From the NCBI GenBank assembly GCA_023300065.1, contig JALZWJ010000277.1, forward strand, positions 1 to 8,296: DNA of 8,296 nucleotides, given 5' to 3'. A model generated the notes under the pieces. It worked only from the letters and a program-made list of their open reading frames with translations, had not been told where the DNA came from and did not search any database. Numbering within the stretch: position 1 is the stretch's first letter; every line of letters begins with the position of its first letter. Made by a program: the position numbers and the translations under genes. Positions 5,185-8,296 of this stretch are shown in pieces. This DNA is from Akkermansiaceae bacterium (GTDB lineage Bacteria > Verrucomicrobiota > Verrucomicrobiia > Verrucomicrobiales > Akkermansiaceae).

Positions 5185-7602
5185 ATGCCTGACACTGTGA
5201 GCGATTACGAAAAGATGGGATCCTTTTACCTCGGTAAGGAGTATGATATTGAGAAACGTGAGGTTACCGATGACCTCCTCCTCTACGATTCAAAGGATTT
5301 GGTCACCCACGGTGTCGTCTTAGGGATGACCGGCTCTGGTAAAACTGGCCTCTGTCTGAGTCTGTTAGAGGAAGCGGCGATGGACGGGATTCCTGCCATC
5401 GTGGTTGATCCTAAGGGAGATATTTCAAACCTCCTTCTCACTTTTCCTGACTTCGCGGGCAAGGATTTCCGCCCCTGGATCAATGAAGATGATGCCCGTA
5501 AAAAAGGAATGGACCCCGATGCCTTCGCCGAGGAAACGGCTAAGATGTGGGAGAAGGGGACTGGTGAGTGGCACCAATCTCCTGAGCGCGTCCGCACGCT
5601 AAAGGATAAGGTCGATATCAATGTTTTCACGCCGGGCAGTAAAGCTGGTATTCCGGTTTCGATTCTCAGCTCGCTCGATGTCCCACCCTTCGAGGTGATG
5701 GATGATGGCGAGCTACTGGGCGAGCGGGTCGAGTCCACCGTCTCTTCACTGCTGTCTTTAGTCGGGGTCGATGCTGATCCTATCCAGTCTCCTGAGGCAA
5801 TTCTCCTCGGTTCCATCTTCGCGCATTGCTGGGCCGCTGAGCAATCCCTCACGCTGGAGTCGCTCATTCGGAATATTCAAAAACCACCTTTTGGCAAAGT
5901 CGGCGTCATCGATCTGGAGTCTTTCCTAGGGGTGAAAGACCGCCAAAAGCTTGCCCTGAAATTCAATGCGCTCCTCGCCAGCCCCGGATTCTCGACTTGG
6001 CTAGAGGGACCTCCGCTCGATATCCAGCGCATGATGTATGACGAGGATGGTAAGCCCCGTATCTCCGTTTTCTCGATCGCCCACCTCAGCGATAGCGAGC
6101 GCATGTTCTTCGTCTCGCTCCTCTTTAACCAGATGCTCGCGTGGATGCGCATGCAGTCTGGAACCACCAGTTTGCGGGCGCTCCTCTACATGGATGAGAT
6201 TTACGGATACCTTCCACCCACCGCAAATCCGCCGAGTAAAAAGCCACTCATGACGATGCTGAAGCAGGCCCGCGCCTTCGGTCTAGGCATCTTGGTGGCC
6301 ACGCAGAACCCGGTCGATCTAGATTACAAAGCTCTCTCTAATATGGGAACCTGGTTCCTAGGTCGCATGCAGACAGAGCGCGATAAAGCCCGCGTCCTTG
6401 ATGGCCTCGCTGGTGCCGCTGATGCGCAAGGCGGCGGCTTTAATCGGAAGCAGATGGAGACCCTCCTCTCTGGCCTCGATAGCCGCGTCTTCCTCATGAA
6501 TAATGTCCACGAAGATGGCCCCGCCGTCTTCCATGTACGTTGGGTCATGAGTTACCTCCGCGGTCCCTTGACGCGCCGTCAAATCAAGACGCTCATGGAT
6601 CCAAAGCGGGAGCGCTTTGAAACGGCGGCGTCCTCCGCCTCAGCCCCCGCCAAAGGAATGGGAATGGGCATGAACCAATCTTCCGCCGCTCCGAAAAAGA
6701 GCGAGCGGCCCTCGGTCGGCGAGGGGGTCTCAGAACTCTTTGCACCCTTCGCGGGGGAGGCGGATGACGTCACTTACCACCCCGCGCTTCTCCGAGATGC
6801 GCAGGTTCATTTCTCATCGAGCAAGGCAGATCTCGATGGCGCCCGCATCGTGCGTTTCGTCAACCCGATGGGCGCCAAGGCGATCGATTGGTCCACTGAT
6901 TCCGGCTGCACTTTGCCGTTGGAGGGCTTCGATAAGGAACCCCGTAAGGGTGCGGGCTTTGCCGAGCTGGCAGGCTACGCCATGAATGCCGACAACTACG
7001 AACAAGTTGAAGATGAGTTCGAGGACTGGGTCTACCGTAAGGAGCGCGTGAAGCTTTTCTTTGCTCCCCTCTATAAAATGTATTCCAAGCTGGGCGAATC
7101 GGAAGGGGACTTCCGCGCACGTCTTTCCATCAAAGGCCGCGAGGAGCGCGATGAAGCGGTCGAGAAACTCCGCGACCGTTACGCCTCTAAGATCCGCACA
7201 AAAACCGGCCAACTTGAGCGGGCGGAACTCGCAATCGAGAAAGAAGAGGCGGAGGCGAGCAGCTCCACTTGGCAGGCTGGCGCATCCATCCTCGGTGGCT
7301 TGCTCGGCGGTCTCCTCGGTGGGCGTAAGTCACGCAGCAGCGGTATCTCCAGTGCGAGCCGGGTCATGAAGCAGCGCCGCGACGTAAAGCAGGCGGAGGA
7401 TAAGTTGGAACTCATCGCGAGTGATCTTGCTGATCTAGAGGCGGAGCTTGCCGACGATATACGTCAACTAGAATCTAAGTTCGACGCCTCTTCCACCGAA
7501 CTGGAGAACGAGTCCATTAAGCCTTACAAAAAGGACATCGATATCCGCGCAGTGTCCCTCGTTTGGCTTCCGTTTGATTCTGATCAAAAACCGGTTTGGT
7601 AG
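5185..7602 (+). CDS. HerA/FtsK-superfamily P-loop ATPase (DUF87-like) with coiled-coil C-terminus, 805 aa
   Basis: An uncharacterised ATP-binding protein of the HerA-like group. The N-terminal lead FYLGKEYD precedes LLYDSKDLVTHG and the Walker A GMTGSGKT (47-54). It is followed by IVVDPKGD (72-79). Walker B is LLYMDE (333-338), and a sensor-like ATQNP lies at 372-376 within QARAFGLGILVATQNP. Residues 480-515 are a low-complexity linker (Ala/Ser/Pro/Met-rich). A C-terminal domain (about 520-650) follows, then charged coiled coils (about 655-692 and 724-775) separated by a glycine-rich hydrophobic stretch GGLLGGLLGG (704-713). The protein ends with VSLVWLPFDSD near 790-800. Known HerA proteins are hexameric DNA translocases, but the substrate of this long-tailed type is unknown to me, and no nuclease partner (NurA) is adjacent. 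The start at 5185 gives the expected N-terminus. Codons are C-rich. The thioesterase gene follows after 3 nt, suggesting an operon. Confidence 0.88.
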   Translation: MPDTVSDYEKMGSFYLGKEYDIEKREVTDDLLLYDSKDLVTHGVVLGMTGSGKTGLCLSLLEEAAMDGIPAIVVDPKGDISNLLLTFPDFAGKDFRPWINEDDARKKGMDPDAFAEETAKMWEKGTGEWHQSPERVRTLKDKVDINVFTPGSKAGIPVSILSSLDVPPFEVMDDGELLGERVESTVSSLLSLVGVDADPIQSPEAILLGSIFAHCWAAEQSLTLESLIRNIQKPPFGKVGVIDLESFLGVKDRQKLALKFNALLASPGFSTWLEGPPLDIQRMMYDEDGKPRISVFSIAHLSDSERMFFVSLLFNQMLAWMRMQSGTTSLRALLYMDEIYGYLPPTANPPSKKPLMTMLKQARAFGLGILVATQNPVDLDYKALSNMGTWFLGRMQTERDKARVLDGLAGAADAQGGGFNRKQMETLLSGLDSRVFLMNNVHEDGPAVFHVRWVMSYLRGPLTRRQIKTLMDPKRERFETAASSASAPAKGMGMGMNQSSAAPKKSERPSVGEGVSELFAPFAGEADDVTYHPALLRDAQVHFSSSKADLDGARIVRFVNPMGAKAIDWSTDSGCTLPLEGFDKEPRKGAGFAELAGYAMNADNYEQVEDEFEDWVYRKERVKLFFAPLYKMYSKLGESEGDFRARLSIKGREERDEAVEKLRDRYASKIRTKTGQLERAELAIEKEEAEASSSTWQAGASILGGLLGGLLGGRKSRSSGISSASRVMKQRRDVKQAEDKLELIASDLADLEAELADDIRQLESKFDASSTELENESIKPYKKDIDIRAVSLVWLPFDSDQKPVW

Positions 7603-7605
7603 ATC

Positions 7606-8013
7606 ATGAAGTTAGAGGACTTAAAGTTTACAACGGAGGAAGAGGTGATGTTTTTCGACACCGACTGCGGTGGGGTCGTGCACAACATCGCCTACCTCCG
7701 TATGATCGAGACCTGCCGCACGAAGCTCGCGGGAGCGATGGGGCTGGACCTCGCCACGATGGCGCAGACTCAGCTCTTCCCCGTGGTGGTGCGCACTGAG
7801 ATCGACTATAAAATGCCGGCCCGCCTTGGTGATGTTCTCGAAATCCGAGGCCATGTTAGTGAGATTGGTAAGGTGAAATTCTGGTGTGAGTTCACCGTTC
7901 TTCGGAAGGGCGAGCCCCGGCCGCTCATCAAAGCTCGCCAAGCGCTCGCTCTCGTGCAGATGCCCGCCGGGCGGCCCCAACGGCTGCCGAAGGAGTGGGG
8001 AGAAAGCCCCTAA
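7606..8013 (+). CDS. Hotdog-fold acyl-CoA thioesterase, YbgC/4HBT-like, 135 aa
   Basis: Predicted to hydrolyse acyl-CoA thioesters in the cytoplasm; the exact acyl substrate cannot be told. The hotdog signature FFDTDCGGVVHNIAYLRMIE (16-35) contains the catalytic Asp (Asp20 by alignment with the DTDxxGVVxHxxY motif) and the start of the central helix. Here the usual VVYHxxY reads VVHNIAY, so the His is shifted by one position. Later blocks IDYKMPARLGDVLEIRGHV (about 66-84) and the aromatic WCEFTVLRKGE are typical of the beta-sheet. The length matches the 4HBT family (about 130-140 aa). The ATG at 7606 lies 3 nt after the ATPase stop, without a Shine-Dalgarno, so translation may depend on the upstream gene. 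YbgC relatives often sit beside tol-pal genes; here there are none. It could also be an aromatic acyl-CoA hydrolase, such as one acting on hydroxynaphthoyl-CoA. Confidence 0.88.
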   Translation: MKLEDLKFTTEEEVMFFDTDCGGVVHNIAYLRMIETCRTKLAGAMGLDLATMAQTQLFPVVVRTEIDYKMPARLGDVLEIRGHVSEIGKVKFWCEFTVLRKGEPRPLIKARQALALVQMPAGRPQRLPKEWGESP

Positions 8014-8034
8014 AGGCTCTTTGCTGATCATGGA

Positions 8035-8070
8035 AGGGGTTTAAGCTTTTCTGAATGGCTGTGAACCCCT
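8035..8070 (+). promoter_or_regulatory. Possible stem-loop in the gpmI leader
   Basis: AGGGGTT (8035-8041) can pair with AACCCCT (8064-8070), and within the loop AGC (8044-8046) can pair with GCT (8058-8060). No T-run follows, so it is not a terminator. It would cover the upstream candidate ATG at 8055 and end 14 nt before the preferred gpmI start at 8085. A chance match is possible. Confidence 0.3.
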
Positions 8071-8084
8071 ACCACAAGGCCGCA

Positions 8085-8296
8085 ATGGCTCATAAACCCG
8101 TCGTCTTAATTATCCGTGATGGCTGGGGCCTCAACCCCGGTGGTAAGCAAACTGCTGAACAAGATGGCAACGCCGTCGAGTTGGCGGATACTCCGTTTCA
8201 CGATGTGATGGAGCCCCTTTACCCAAAGGGCTGCCTCTCCGCCTCGGGGCTGGATGTCGGCCTGCCTGAGGGGCAGATGGGAAACTCCGAAGTGGG
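8085..8296 (+). CDS. gpmI: 2,3-bisphosphoglycerate-independent phosphoglycerate mutase, N-terminal part (cut by window edge)
   Basis: Interconverts 3- and 2-phosphoglycerate in glycolysis and gluconeogenesis, using two metal ions and a phosphoserine intermediate. The 70 codons present read [17 protein letters not shown], with the metal-binding Asp12 in the RDGWG motif of the alkaline phosphatase superfamily. They end at [17 protein letters not shown], where Ser68 is the catalytic phosphoserine site. The rest lies beyond the right edge. Start 8085 is preferred because the protein then begins a few residues before the first beta strand, as in relatives, and AAGG at 8076-8079 gives a weak ribosome site. 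An in-frame ATG at 8055 would add [10 protein letters not shown]. It lies 71 bp after the thioesterase stop without a clear terminator between, so co-transcription is possible. Identity is near certain. Confidence 0.95.
   Translation, partial: MAHKPVVLIIRDGWGLNPGGKQTAEQDGNAVELADTPFHDVMEPLYPKGCLSASGLDVGLPEGQMGNSEV

Noticed and set aside
5185..7602. HerA-type defence system (HerA with SIR2, DUF4297 or NurA nuclease).
   Set aside because: No nuclease or effector gene is adjacent; neighbours are alr, a thioesterase and gpmI, all housekeeping, and the ATPase has a different C-terminal layout.
8001..8022. Short hairpin AGCC-N6-GGCT at the end of the thioesterase gene as a terminator.
   Set aside because: Only four base pairs and a three-T run; it also includes the stop codon. 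Too weak to call.
438..8043. Repeated word GAAGGGGTTTA in two intergenic gaps (438-448 and 8033-8043) plus a third AAGGGGTT at 486-493, as a shared regulator site.
   Set aside because: Several 11-base matches are expected by chance within 8.3 kb, and the orientation relative to the flanking genes differs. It is kept only as a side note.

Overview
The window looks like a piece of chromosomal core genome from a Gram-negative bacterium of moderately high GC content. I favour the PVC superphylum, probably Verrucomicrobiota, but this is inference. The grounds are protein character, A-rich leaders without Shine-Dalgarno motifs, and small lipoproteins with Cys-type signal peptides. No IS element, prophage, CRISPR array, tRNA or rRNA was seen.

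Layout, left to right. (1) 1-389, minus: N-terminal part of aspartate-semialdehyde dehydrogenase (asd), running off the left edge. (2) 390-1123: a regulatory gap, then two very small lipoprotein genes (52 and 49 aa, plus strand). Each is followed by its own strong Rho-independent terminator. (3) 1124-4050, plus: a two-helix membrane protein with TPR-like C-terminal repeats. Its stop codon overlaps the GTG start of a ComEC/Rec2 DNA-uptake channel (comEC), a 4-bp overlap. (4) 4041-5123, minus: alanine racemase (alr), converging on comEC with a 10-bp overlap of the 3' ends. (5) 5124-5184: a 61-bp divergent intergenic region holding an inverted repeat. (6) 5185-8296, plus: a HerA/FtsK-type P-loop ATPase with a long coiled-coil tail; 3 nt later a YbgC-like hotdog acyl-CoA thioesterase; then the start of phosphoglycerate mutase gpmI, running off the right edge.

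Functionally, asd (lysine/DAP, threonine and methionine precursors) and alr (D-alanine) both feed peptidoglycan synthesis. The 230-aa gene and comEC form one transcription and translation unit, which suggests the small TPR membrane protein assists DNA uptake or at least shares its expression. The ATPase-thioesterase pair looks co-transcribed, and gpmI may belong to the same unit or have its own leader.

The most noteworthy points are: the tandem self-terminated mini-lipoprotein genes; the TPR protein coupled to comEC; a ComEC beta-lactamase-like domain that has lost its HHGS-type motif; a sharp change in base skew near 5.12-5.18 kb; and the uncharacterised HerA-like ATPase with a glycine-zipper-like stretch between coiled coils. 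I found no clear defence system or other novel multi-gene machine.
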